The notes beneath the pieces are model-generated. The model was given only the letters and a program-made list of their open reading frames with translations, did not search any database and had not been told where the DNA came from. From contig NZ_JBEWCD010000001.1 in the NCBI RefSeq assembly GCF_040530035.1, forward strand, positions 1,550,001 through 1,614,000: a stretch of DNA of 64,000 bases, in the 5' to 3' direction. A program made the translations under genes and the position numbers. This stretch comes from Roseibium sp. HPY-6. Lineage in GTDB: Bacteria > Pseudomonadota > Alphaproteobacteria > Rhizobiales > Stappiaceae. Shown piece by piece: positions 53,436-62,458 of the stretch (its first letter is position 1; every line of letters begins with the position of its first letter).

Positions 53436-54176
53436 CTAGCCAATGGCGCTGAACCAGGGAACGTTTTCCAGCATCCATTGAGCGATGACGTTGATGGAAT
53501 TCGTGGCGATCAGGACCCCGAACAGGATCAGAAAAGCGCCCATGAGTTTTTCAATGACGCCGAGATGTTTCCGAAATCCGGCCATCCAGGACATAAACGG
53601 TCCGATGAAAAGAGCCGCAAAAACAAACGGCAGCGTCATGCCGAGGCCGTAGATGAACAACAGCATGGCCCCCTGCCCCGCAGTCTCCTGACCTGCCGCC
53701 GTGAACAGGATTGCGGCCAGTACCGGCCCGACGCACGGCGTCCAACCGAATGCGAATGCAAGACCAACCGCGAAAGCTCCGAGCAGGCTGACACTCGATG
53801 CGTTTCCGGTCTCGACCCGCAGCTGCCGGTAGAGAATACCGATCCGAACCACACCCAGAAAGTGAAGGCCCATCGCAATGACAAGCGCTGCCGCCCCCCA
53901 GCGCAGAACATCAAAATACTCGCGCACCAACTGACCGAATGTGCTTGCGGTGGCGCCGAGCCCCATGAAAACGGTGATTACGCCAAGGGCAAAACAACAG
54001 GCGGAAAGAAAAGCGCGCATCTTTACGGCGCCGGATACGCCCGTCTCTGCTTCCATCTGGTTCAGCCCGACACCTGCAAGGTAACTCAGATAGAACGGTA
54101 CGATGGGCAGGATGCAGGGCGACAGGAACGACAGAAGTCCTGCCGCCAGCGCACCAACAAAGGTAATCTCGAACAT
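53436..54176 (-). CDS. soxV: CcdA/DsbD-like thiol transporter SoxV
   Basis: A 246-residue membrane protein with six helices. The two redox Cys sit in FLSPCILPIVPFYLSY and GWTPCVGPVLAAIL, as in CcdA. It moves reducing equivalents from cytosolic thioredoxin to SoxW/SoxS. First gene of the minus-strand sox transcript, divergent from soxS with an operator in the 51-base gap. Confidence 0.93.
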   Translation of the reverse strand: MFEITFVGALAAGLLSFLSPCILPIVPFYLSYLAGVGLNQMEAETGVSGAVKMRAFLSACCFALGVITVFMGLGATASTFGQLVREYFDVLRWGAAALVIAMGLHFLGVVRIGILYRQLRVETGNASSVSLLGAFAVGLAFAFGWTPCVGPVLAAILFTAAGQETAGQGAMLLFIYGLGMTLPFVFAALFIGPFMSWMAGFRKHLGVIEKLMGAFLILFGVLIATNSINVIAQWMLENVPWFSAIG

Positions 54177-54201
54177 GGAGTGAGCTGCTTCTCAGCTTGA
54201 T

Positions 54202-54221
54202 ATATTCACAAATTAGATTAT
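54202..54221. promoter_or_regulatory. Candidate SoxR operator 4 (soxS-soxV gap)
   Basis: ATATTC-N8-GATTAT, one mismatch from consensus, in the short divergent gap between soxV and soxS, where it could control both directions. Confidence 0.6.
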
Positions 54222-54227
54222 GATTAA

Positions 54228-54626
54228 GTGTATGCACTCGTCAATCGGGGTTTCGAATTGACTTTGTTGAAGACGCTGATCGTTCTGTTGCTGGCGTTCG
54301 CGCCCGCCGGAGCGCGCGCAGAGACGCTCTTGCTCATGGCGGAGGAAGACGGCTGTCACTGGTGCGCGAAATGGAACAAAGAGATAGCGCACATCTACCC
54401 CAAAACGGTTGAAGGCAGGACGGCGCCGCTGAAACGCTATGATTTGCACGGCGAAGCGCCGGATGTGACATTCGAAAAGAAGGTTCGCTTCACACCAACC
54501 TTCATTCTCGTGCACAATGGCGCGGAAGTCGGTCGAATCGAAGGATATCCCGGTGAGGATTTTTTCTGGAGCTTGCTCAACATGATGTTCACTCAGGCGA
54601 ACATTCCACTGGATCAGACGGGTTGA
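54228..54626 (+). CDS. soxS: Periplasmic thioredoxin-like SoxS
   Basis: A 132-residue thioredoxin-like protein with a signal peptide (to GARAE) and CHWC redox motif, then TPTFILVHNG at the cis-Pro. The GTG at 54228 is very close to operator 4; a TTG 12-13 codons in is possible. Its stop overlaps a TTG of the soxR frame. It probably repairs or reactivates SoxYZ thiols, as in Paracoccus. Confidence 0.85.
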   Translation: MYALVNRGFELTLLKTLIVLLLAFAPAGARAETLLLMAEEDGCHWCAKWNKEIAHIYPKTVEGRTAPLKRYDLHGEAPDVTFEKKVRFTPTFILVHNGAEVGRIEGYPGEDFFWSLLNMMFTQANIPLDQTG

Positions 54627-54631
54627 ACAAT

Positions 54632-55015
54632 ATGACTGCTGACACGCAAGGCACCCCCGAAGGCTCAAGCGAAGGAACGTCCCGCCTGCCAGTGTTCGAC
54701 GCCAACATGTGCGCCGAGGATATGGACAGGATGATGAAGAACGCACAGCGTGCCTCCAATTTCCTGAAGGCGATCAGCCACGAAGGCCGCCTGATGATCC
54801 TGTGTCACCTCGCGTCCGGTGAAAAGTCGGTGGCCGAACTGGAAAATCTGCTTTCTGCCAGGCAGGCGGCCGTATCGCAGCAATTGACACGTTTGCGGCT
54901 TGAGGGTCTGGTAACACCACGGCGCGACGGCAAGGCGATCTATTACAGCCTGGCAGATGACAGGCCGAAGCAAATCATGGAAGTTGTCTATGAACTGTTC
55001 TGTCGGGACGACTAA
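54632..55015 (+). CDS. soxR: ArsR-family sulfur-responsive repressor SoxR (SqrR/BigR type)
   Basis: A 127-residue winged-helix repressor: helix-turn-helix with SARQAAVSQQLTRLRLEGLV and wing RRDGKAIYYSL. With ATG 54632 the Cys residues are C27, C58 (LMILCHLASGE) and C124 (ELFCRDD). C58 and C124 match the sensing pair of SqrR/BigR, which link through sulfur atoms on persulfide exposure and release DNA. It follows soxS by 5 bases. Likely target: the 6-8-6 repeat at five promoters here, including its own. Confidence 0.92.
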   Translation: MTADTQGTPEGSSEGTSRLPVFDANMCAEDMDRMMKNAQRASNFLKAISHEGRLMILCHLASGEKSVAELENLLSARQAAVSQQLTRLRLEGLVTPRRDGKAIYYSLADDRPKQIMEVVYELFCRDD

Positions 55016-55056
55016 CCGAACGCTTTGACAGCGTCCGCTTTTGGGAGGAGCCGGAC

Positions 55057-56112
55057 ATGCTGGAAATGCTCGGAGAAGCCAATTCAGTTGCACTGATCGG
55101 CCTTGTGGGCGGCATCGCCCTCGGGCTTGCCGCACGGATTGGCCGCTTCTGCACTCTTGGTGCCATCGAAGATTTTCTCTATGGCGCGGACGACCGCCGT
55201 CTGCGCATGTGGGGTCTGGCAATCGGTGTCGCCATTATCGGATCGCACGCAGCCATGTCCTCGGGGTTCCTGGAAGGCTCCGGCACAGCTTATCTCGACA
55301 GGGTCTGGAACCCGCTCGGTTCGATCATCGGCGGACTGATGTTCGGTTACGGCATGGCACTTTGCGGCAATTGCGGCTATGGCGCCCTTGCCCGCCTCGG
55401 CGGCGGGGATTTGCGGGCGTTTGTCATGGTCATCGTGATGGGGCTGTCCGCCTATTTTGTCATGTCGGGCCCCCTCGCCCATGCGCGTGTCTGGTTGTTC
55501 CCGGCCGAGACAGGTGCCGAAACGCCACAAGGCGTGAGTCAGTTCTTTGATGCCCGCTTCGGTATTGCGCCCGTCGTAACGGGCCTCGTAATCGGCGGCC
55601 TGATCATCGCGTTTACGCTCGCAAGCGCCACCTTCCGGCAGTCCCCACGCCATATCTTCTGGGGAAGTGTTGTCGGCCTGGCGATCGTTTCGGGATGGGT
55701 CGGCACCTATTGGGTGGCCATGACAGGCTTTGAAGCAGAACCGGTTGAGACGCACACATTCGCCGCGCCCATCGGCGACACGATCTACTACGCCATGACC
55801 GCCTCCGGTAACACGCTCTCTTTCAGCGTCGGATCGGTTGCCGGTGTCATCATCGGTGCGTTTCTCGGATCGTTTTCAAAAGGGCATTTCCGATGGGAAG
55901 CCTGCGAAGATCCACGCGAGCTGCGTCGGCAGATCACAGGAGCGGCAATCATGGGTCCTGGCGCGATCCTGGCCGTAGGGTGCAGTGTCGGCCAGGGTAT
56001 TTCCGCGTTTTCAGTGCTTGCCTACAGCGCACCGGTGACATTTCTTGCCATTTTTGCCGGAGCCGCACTTGGCTTGAAACAGCTCATCACGGGTTTTGCA
56101 CCAGCCGAATAG
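55057..56112 (+). CDS. YeeE/YedE-family sulfur transporter (SoxT-like), copy 1
   Basis: A 351-residue polytopic membrane protein made of two YeeE halves, with conserved Cys in GRFCTLGAIED, LCGNCGYGAL and AVGCSVGQGIS. YeeE from Spirochaeta carries thiosulfate through successive Cys contacts; here the substrate may be thiosulfate or sulfane sulfur moved into the cytosol, which could supply the SoxR signal. GGGAGG precedes ATG 55057. It follows soxR by 41 bases in the soxSR operon. Confidence 0.9.
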   Translation: MLEMLGEANSVALIGLVGGIALGLAARIGRFCTLGAIEDFLYGADDRRLRMWGLAIGVAIIGSHAAMSSGFLEGSGTAYLDRVWNPLGSIIGGLMFGYGMALCGNCGYGALARLGGGDLRAFVMVIVMGLSAYFVMSGPLAHARVWLFPAETGAETPQGVSQFFDARFGIAPVVTGLVIGGLIIAFTLASATFRQSPRHIFWGSVVGLAIVSGWVGTYWVAMTGFEAEPVETHTFAAPIGDTIYYAMTASGNTLSFSVGSVAGVIIGAFLGSFSKGHFRWEACEDPRELRRQITGAAIMGPGAILAVGCSVGQGISAFSVLAYSAPVTFLAIFAGAALGLKQLITGFAPAE

Positions 56113-56162
56113 CTCGGGATAGTTGCGCTAGAGCCATTTGACACGCGTGCCACCGTCGCATC

Positions 56163-56182
56163 ATATTCAAATTATCGAATTT
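56163..56182. promoter_or_regulatory. Candidate SoxR operator 5
   Basis: ATATTC-N8-GAATTT, 105 bases before the second YeeE gene, in a 175-base gap. It implies a separate sulfur-controlled promoter for that transporter. Confidence 0.6.
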
Positions 56183-56287
56183 TTTGATGCGTTCTTGAGA
56201 TCGGTCAATGCGATCCGATCGACGGTCCTCAGAATTGGCACCATCTTCAACTTCTGACAGCGCTGATCCCGCTGCATTGGATCGTAC

Positions 56288-57391
56288 ATGGACCTGACCC
56301 CCGTTCTTGAAAGCTTATCGGAGCCCACAGTGCTCGTCATCGGTGGATTGGTGGTCGGTGTCACGTTCGGCGCTCTCGCCCAGCAGAGCCGTTTCTGCCT
56401 TCGGGCCGCAGCACTTGAGTTCTCGCGCCGCAAACCGTCCGACCGGCTGCCCATCTGGCTGCTTGCTTTTTCAAGCGCCATGATCGCAACGCAGCTTCTC
56501 AATATGTTCGGCGAGATCGCCGCGGACGAAACCCGGCAACTGGCGTCTCCGCAGAGCCTCTCTGGGGCACTGATCGGTGGCCTGTTGTTCGGAACGGGCA
56601 TGGTCATGGCCCGCGGCTGCGCCAGCCGGCTCCTGGTGCTTTCGGCAACCGGCAACCTGAGAGCGCTGCTCTCCGGACTGGTCTTTGCGGTTGTCGCCCA
56701 GTCCAGTCTATATGGCGCTTTGAAACCGATGCGTGACTGGTTGTCCGGATTGTGGACAACGGTTGACACAGGAGGCAACAACCTGACTTCATTCCTTGGA
56801 TTGAGCGAGGCATCCATTTTTCTGTTCGGTGGTCTCTGGCTGCTCGCGGGTCTTGGTTTTGCGTGGCGCAACCGGAGTTCTATATGGCAGACAGTTGCAG
56901 CAGTCGGTGTGGGATTGACGGTCCCGCTTGCGCTTTGGTTCACGACTGCCATGTCACGGCAGGCCTTTGATCCTGTTCAGATTGAAGGCGTGACCTTTAC
57001 CGGACCGTCCGCCGACATGCTGATGCTGTTCCTGTCAGCACCTTTCGAAAGCCTCGGCTTCAATTCCGGACTTGTTCCAGGCGTTTTCCTCGGCTCGTTT
57101 GTTGCGGCGCTCCTGACCCGGCAGTTGGTGCTGCAGGGCTTTGAGAGCGGACCATCCATGGCCCGGTATCTCACCGGCGCTGCCCTGATGGGATTTGGCG
57201 GGATGCTGGCCGGTGGCTGTGCGGTCGGCGCGGGCATATCAGGCGCGTCCCTCTTCGCGGTGACCGCCTGGCTCACGCTCATCGGCATCTGGCTGTCCGC
57301 GATTGTTACGGATCATGTTTTCAAAAACGCAGCGCGCAAGACGAACGTTAGACAGAGCGCGCGCCTGGGCGGGCAACAAGCAGCGCTTTGA
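56288..57391 (+). CDS. YeeE/YedE-family sulfur transporter, copy 2
   Basis: A 367-residue membrane protein of the same superfamily as the preceding gene but distant from it. Its conserved Cys lie in SRFCLRAAA, ARGCASRLLV and AGGCAVGAGIS. The second half is complete, so it is a full transporter and not a half. It has its own upstream SoxR-type operator and is followed by a hairpin. Two different YeeE proteins under the same repressor could import different sulfur species or act in opposite directions. Confidence 0.88.
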   Translation: MDLTPVLESLSEPTVLVIGGLVVGVTFGALAQQSRFCLRAAALEFSRRKPSDRLPIWLLAFSSAMIATQLLNMFGEIAADETRQLASPQSLSGALIGGLLFGTGMVMARGCASRLLVLSATGNLRALLSGLVFAVVAQSSLYGALKPMRDWLSGLWTTVDTGGNNLTSFLGLSEASIFLFGGLWLLAGLGFAWRNRSSIWQTVAAVGVGLTVPLALWFTTAMSRQAFDPVQIEGVTFTGPSADMLMLFLSAPFESLGFNSGLVPGVFLGSFVAALLTRQLVLQGFESGPSMARYLTGAALMGFGGMLAGGCAVGAGISGASLFAVTAWLTLIGIWLSAIVTDHVFKNAARKTNVRQSARLGGQQAAL

Positions 57392-57417
57392 ATTCAATTC
57401 CGCTTCTGCTCTCTTTC

Positions 57418-57436
57418 AACGTCATATTGACGTTTT
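57418..57436 (+). terminator. Hairpin after the second YeeE gene
   Basis: AACGTCA-TAT-TGACGTT (57418-57434) followed by TT. It lies 27 bases after the stop codon and probably ends the sulfur island transcript. Confidence 0.5.
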
Positions 57437-57676
57437 GCAGTCGTTTGTTGAGCTGCCATGCGGGTTCGCGATCAATTTGATCACGAATGTTCAGCACATC
57501 GCGTTATCTCACATCGTCAAACAACAGAACTCATGCATCGCCCGCTTTCTAGTGACTTTTATGAAAGCGCCAACACCACGAAATGCACTTCACTTGGGTG
57601 CTTGCAACGGTGATTGAGATCCTTGAATGTAAAATTCGAGGGTCGTTTCAATCTCTTGCTTTCCAAGCGCGCTTTT

Positions 57677-58612
57677 CTAGCCTTCCAAAATACGCTTGAG
57701 AGAAACGACGGCAGCGGATGTCCGGTTCTCGACCCCGAGTTTTCCGAAAATCCGGTCAAGATGCTTGTTCACCGTTCGCGGGCTCATCTCAAGAATGACC
57801 GCAATTTCCTTGTTCGACTTGCCATTCGCAATCCATGTCAGCACCTCGGCTTCGCGCTCTGTCAAATCGAATGATCTTCGAAGAATGTCGGACGGACCGC
57901 CGCCGACCACTTCGGTGACGCGCAGCAGATGTTCGCCTGAGCTGATTTGACCGGCATAGCTGAACCTGAGCGACAAACCAGACATCGCCGCAACGACGTC
58001 ATTGTTGCCAAGCGCGTGTTTGCTCGCTTCAAGCAGATAGCCGCGCAGCCATTCCGTGGCTTCGACAGGCAACTCGCCGAATGTTTCCTCGTCTCTCGTG
58101 CCTTTGCCATCGAGCAGTGCAAGAGCTTGCGGCGTTGCCCAGCAAATCCGACCGGATAGATCCACCGAAATAAGAAACCGCCCGGATGCGTCCAGCGCGA
58201 CATGCGCACTGTGCGTGTTGCGGGCGTTTGATATATGGACGCGCAATCTTGCAATGAGTTCATCCGGGTCGACAGGTTTGGTGACGTAGTCAACGCCGCC
58301 GGACTCCAGTCCCCTGACGATATGTTCCGTCTGGCTAAGACCGGTCATGAAGAGAACCGGCACGTCGCGAAGGGCATCAAGTTGTTTGATCTGCTTGCTC
58401 GTTTCGAAACCGTCAAGCTCCGGCATGATTGCATCCATCAGGATGGCACTCGGCGTAATTCTTGCCGCGATGTCCAGGGCCTTGCGACCGTCCTGGGCAA
58501 CCAGCACCGTATAACCGGCCTCTTCCAGGGCATCTGTCAGCATGCCCAGGGACGCCGGCGCATCATCGACAACGAGAACGGTTTCGCTGGGACTAGGAGC
58601 ATTCATGATCAT
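57677..58612 (-). CDS. Two-component response regulator, REC plus LuxR-type HTH
   Basis: A 311-residue protein: receiver domain with phospho-acceptor Asp in ILMDAIMPELDGF and the switch Lys in DYVTKPVDP, a central PAS-like segment, and a LuxR/FixJ HTH (LTEREAEVLTWIANGKSNKEIA in pieces). Its start lies inside the end of the kinase gene (ATG 58612 or 58606; kinase stop 58593), so they are translationally coupled partners. It probably controls the divergent urt operon or other nitrogen genes. Confidence 0.88.
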   Translation of the reverse strand: MIMNAPSPSETVLVVDDAPASLGMLTDALEEAGYTVLVAQDGRKALDIAARITPSAILMDAIMPELDGFETSKQIKQLDALRDVPVLFMTGLSQTEHIVRGLESGGVDYVTKPVDPDELIARLRVHISNARNTHSAHVALDASGRFLISVDLSGRICWATPQALALLDGKGTRDEETFGELPVEATEWLRGYLLEASKHALGNNDVVAAMSGLSLRFSYAGQISSGEHLLRVTEVVGGGPSDILRRSFDLTEREAEVLTWIANGKSNKEIAVILEMSPRTVNKHLDRIFGKLGVENRTSAAVVSLKRILEG

Positions 58613-61600
58613 GTCCAAGTCCTTCCAGTACCTTGTCATATCGGGTGAGATCGAATTCACGGATGAGGCGTCGCATATGTCCGACAAACTCCGCCGCATT
58701 TGGTTCGTGCGCCTCAATGTCATCAAGCTTCGCCCTGATGCCACGAACATAGCCCAGACTGCTCAGCTGCTTGAGCATTTCAAGGCTCTCTACCGAAGGC
58801 AGGCTGTCTCCAGCGAACACGCGTTCGGATGCAGCGGCCGGGATGTGAAGCTGTGGGCGTGACTGCATGGGCGAGGTCCGCCAGACGAGTTTCAGACCCT
58901 GTTGCAATTTGTTCTGAAGGTCCTGCAGCCGGACAGGCTTCACCAGATAGTCGTCGTGGTAAATCCTGTGGAGCGGATCTCGTCCGCTGTCATCGGCATT
59001 TGCGGAGATCATGATGATGAGCGCATCGCTGTGTCCTGTTTCGCGAAGCGTTCTGGCAAGGTCCCATCCGTTCATGCCGGGCATGCTGATATCCAGAAGA
59101 AATGCGCTGGGTTTTTCGGTCGCGACCAACTTTAGACATTCGTTGCCGCTGGCGGCGGTCAGCACCTTGAAACCCAACGGATTGAGAAAATCCTGGATCA
59201 GCGATCTTTGAGCCGCATCGTCATCCACCACCATGATCGTTTGGACAGCGCCTTCATAGCCATGGACGTGTTTTTCGGCCGGGGCTGTCTGTGCCGGCGC
59301 ATTCGCGGCACTCAAAAGGATCCGCACCTTGAAGGTGCTGCCCTTGCCTTTCTCGCTTTCAACCTGGATGTCACCACCCATGATCTCGCTCAGGAGCTTG
59401 GTGATCGTCAGCCCGAGACCCGTGCCAGGAATGCCCGACTGCCCTTCGTCCTCAACTCTTTCAAAAGGATTAAAGATCCGCTTCAGGTTCTCTTCGGCAA
59501 TACCGATACCGGTGTCGACAATCGAAAACTCGGCGACCTGACTGTGGTAGGAGACGATCAGACTGACGCGGCCACTGTCCGTCCATTTGATCGCATTCGA
59601 AAGCAGGTTGATAAGCACCTGCCGAAGCCTCTTTTCATCGCCGAATACAAACTGGGGCAGATTGTCCGCGGGACTGAATGCCAATGTCAGTGCCTTGGCG
59701 TCCGTCTGCAGCCGGAACATGTCGACGATCTGCGTGAGGAACTCATGCAGATTAAACCGCTCCCGGTAGATCGTCAGGTGTCCCGCCTCTATTTTGGAAA
59801 TGTCGAGAAGCCCTTCGATCAGGCCGGCCAGATGGTCGGCGGAATGCTGAATGACCTTCACCGCGTCCCGGCGATGGGCCGGGATTGTCGGATCCTTGCG
59901 CATGAGCTGTGCATATCCGGCAATCGCATTCAGCGGAGACCGCAATTCGTGGCTAATGCCGACAACATATCTGCTTTTGGCCTGGTTGGCGGCTTCCGCG
60001 GCTTCCTTGGCTTTTTGCAGTTTGGCGTCCGTTCTCTGGTGCGCCCTGATTTCCTTCATCAAAAGACTGGTCTGGCGCCGTGTCTCTTCATTGGCGAATT
60101 TGCGGCTTTCGTGGACCAGAACGAACAGCCAGGCCATTACGCCGGAAATGAGCAGCAGGATGAAAAAGACCTGGGTCAGCGCCCGGGCGACGCTGTCCGT
60201 CCCATAAAGGGCCTGCTGTGCCCCGGCCTCGACGAAGACAAGGTAGAGAATGCCGCCGAGGGACAGCATCGTGATCAGCATGATCCCAAGATAAATGCCG
60301 ATGCGCGACCCAAGCCAATTGGCTGTACGAGTGGGCAGCAGAGAATGCAGCAGCAGGGATATCTGATCGCCCCATCGGGCGTTTTCCTTGCAATCGTCCT
60401 CGCAGCGCGCATCGAGGGAGCAGCACAGCGAGCAGATCGGACCCGTATAGACCGGGCAATGCGTCATATCCTCGTGTTCAAATGTGTGTTCACAAATACA
60501 GCACTGGACGGTCTGTTTCTTTTCACCGGTCTTGGAAACAAGTTCGACGGCCTCGCGCGCGATGTAATATTTGCCTTTCGTCACGAACGCGATCACGGGC
60601 GCCAGAACGATCGCGGTGAAAAGCGCGATATAGCTGGCAAGCGCATGTGCCGTTTGCCCGAACCAGCCGGCATAGGCCAAGAACGCTATGACGCTCGCGA
60701 CGATCATCGAGCCCAGTCCGACAGGGTTGATGTCATAAAGATGAGCGCGCTTGAACTCGATATAGGACGGGCTGAGACCCAGTGGCTTGTTGATCACAAG
60801 ATCTGCAAACAGCGCTCCGATCCAGGCAACCGCAACGATCGAATAAAGGCCGAGCGTCCGTTCCAGTGCCTTGTAGACGCCCAGCTCCATCAATGTCAGA
60901 GCAATCACGACATTAAATACCAGCCACACAACGCGGCCCGGGTGGCTGTGGGTCAGGCGGGAAAAGAAATTGGACCAGGCAATCGAGCCCGCATAGGAAT
61001 TCGTGATGTTGATCTTGATCTGGCAAACGACCACGAAGATACCTGTCAGCGCGATGGCGACTTCCGGCGTCGTTACCTTGCTGAAGGCAACCAGATACAT
61101 ATGCGTCGGCTCGACGGCTTTGTCCGGTGCAAGCCCGCTCTGCAGAGCAACCACGACAAGGAACGATCCCAGCAGGAGCTTGAAGGCCCCGATTACGATC
61201 CACCCCGGTCCGGCAGCCAGCAACGCGAACCACCAGCCGACCCGACCACCGCGCCTCTGGCGCGGGAGAAAACGCAGAAAGTCGACCTGCTCACCAATCT
61301 GCGCGATGAGCGAAAACAGGACCGCACTCGCTGCACCAAAGAGAAGAAGGTTGAATTGACCGTTCTCATCCCCCAGGCGCCCTGAAAAATTCTGCCAGTC
61401 CTCAATGGGTGCCAGCCCCTGCCAGGCGAGAAAGGCAAAGGGAAGAAGCTGAAGAACGATCCAAAGCGGCTGGGTGTAGACCTGAAGCCGGCTAATGAGT
61501 GTGATGCCGTAGATCACCATCGGAATGACGACGAGTGAGCAAATGAGGTAGCCGACATTGAGCGGAATCCCTAAGAACAGCTCGAGCGCCGTCGCCATAA

Positions 61601-62006
61601 TCGCCGCTTCCAGAGCGAAGAAGATGAAGGTGAAGCTGGCATAGATCAGCGAGGTGACCGTCGAGCCGATATAGCCGAAGCCGGCACCGCGGGTGAGAAG
61701 ATCGATATCGACGCCGTATTTCACCGCGTAATATGAAATCGGCAAACCGGTCACAAAGATAAGCAGGCCGACCAGCATGATCGCCGGAACTGCATTGGAA
61801 AAACCATAGTTGTATGTGATGGCTGCGCCGATCGCTTCCAGCGCGAGAAAGGAAATGGCGCCGAGCGCCGTGTTGGCAACCCACACAGGTGACCACCGCC
61901 GGGCGCTCTTTGCCGTGAAGCGCAGGGCATAGTCCTCAAAGGTCTGGTTGGCGACCCACTGATTATATGTTCGACGCGAGCGCACAACCCGCTGGTAACC
62001 TGCCAT
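58593..62006 (-). CDS. Hybrid histidine kinase fused to an NCS1-like transporter domain
   Basis: A 1137-residue membrane sensor. Residues about 20-490 form a 12-helix NCS1 (purine/cytosine permease)-like domain. A Cys-rich segment follows (about 500-535; CCICEHTF, CPVY, CSLCCSLDARCEDDC) that may bind metal, then two more helices, HisKA with ISHELRSPLN (His near 685), a HATPase (DTGIGI, GTGLGL) and a receiver with Asp in FLLDISMPG (near 972). The last about 80 residues may be an HPt-like helical unit. It is divergent from urtA and upstream of its response regulator. It probably senses or transports a purine, hydantoin or allantoin-like nitrogen source. Confidence 0.88.
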   Translation of the reverse strand: MAGYQRVVRSRRTYNQWVANQTFEDYALRFTAKSARRWSPVWVANTALGAISFLALEAIGAAITYNYGFSNAVPAIMLVGLLIFVTGLPISYYAVKYGVDIDLLTRGAGFGYIGSTVTSLIYASFTFIFFALEAAIMATALELFLGIPLNVGYLICSLVVIPMVIYGITLISRLQVYTQPLWIVLQLLPFAFLAWQGLAPIEDWQNFSGRLGDENGQFNLLLFGAASAVLFSLIAQIGEQVDFLRFLPRQRRGGRVGWWFALLAAGPGWIVIGAFKLLLGSFLVVVALQSGLAPDKAVEPTHMYLVAFSKVTTPEVAIALTGIFVVVCQIKINITNSYAGSIAWSNFFSRLTHSHPGRVVWLVFNVVIALTLMELGVYKALERTLGLYSIVAVAWIGALFADLVINKPLGLSPSYIEFKRAHLYDINPVGLGSMIVASVIAFLAYAGWFGQTAHALASYIALFTAIVLAPVIAFVTKGKYYIAREAVELVSKTGEKKQTVQCCICEHTFEHEDMTHCPVYTGPICSLCCSLDARCEDDCKENARWGDQISLLLHSLLPTRTANWLGSRIGIYLGIMLITMLSLGGILYLVFVEAGAQQALYGTDSVARALTQVFFILLLISGVMAWLFVLVHESRKFANEETRRQTSLLMKEIRAHQRTDAKLQKAKEAAEAANQAKSRYVVGISHELRSPLNAIAGYAQLMRKDPTIPAHRRDAVKVIQHSADHLAGLIEGLLDISKIEAGHLTIYRERFNLHEFLTQIVDMFRLQTDAKALTLAFSPADNLPQFVFGDEKRLRQVLINLLSNAIKWTDSGRVSLIVSYHSQVAEFSIVDTGIGIAEENLKRIFNPFERVEDEGQSGIPGTGLGLTITKLLSEIMGGDIQVESEKGKGSTFKVRILLSAANAPAQTAPAEKHVHGYEGAVQTIMVVDDDAAQRSLIQDFLNPLGFKVLTAASGNECLKLVATEKPSAFLLDISMPGMNGWDLARTLRETGHSDALIIMISANADDSGRDPLHRIYHDDYLVKPVRLQDLQNKLQQGLKLVWRTSPMQSRPQLHIPAAASERVFAGDSLPSVESLEMLKQLSSLGYVRGIRAKLDDIEAHEPNAAEFVGHMRRLIREFDLTRYDKVLEGLGHDHECS

Positions 62007-62458
62007 CTATCCTGCCTTGCGATCCGTTTTCACTTGGATCCGCTCAGATTTTGTGCATCGCAATCCCGCTGTTGCCTTTTGTAGCTCAAACACTCGGCAA
62101 AGAGCACACAGAGAGCAGCTGATACACTCTCGCTCCAACTACGACTTGCAATTATCGTGCCCAATCTCAGCCAATTAATCTTATTGTTACTATGTTACAT
62201 GAAGAATTATTCGGCAAAGAGTTATCTTGCAGCCTCAACGCTCAGTATTTTGAAAGCATCTTTGAATGAAGTCGCTCAGGAATATTTCCACGCGACCAAG
62301 CGAAACATTGTCTCATAGTTCGAACCGAGCCGGAATCAGTCAATTGACCCACAGCAACTGACGCATTGCGGCAGCGCACAAAAAACGTCGACGCTTGGAG
62401 CCAGACAGAGGTGCTTGAAAGCGCCCTGCTCAAACTCGAACCAGATAGGGGTCCAAGT
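62007..62458. promoter_or_regulatory. Divergent kinase-urtA regulatory region
   Basis: About 450 bases without a gene, AT-richer than its surroundings around 62150-62220. The 11-base direct repeat TCGGCAAAGAG occurs at 62094-62104 and 62211-62221 and could be a binding site for the LuxR-type regulator. No sure -35/-10 pair could be fixed. Confidence 0.4.

Noticed and set aside
59208..61385. 725-residue open frame antisense to the hybrid kinase
   Set aside because: It mirrors the high-GC coding frame of the kinase on the other strand, has no recognisable domain and is rich in Arg, His and Gln, as expected of an antisense shadow.
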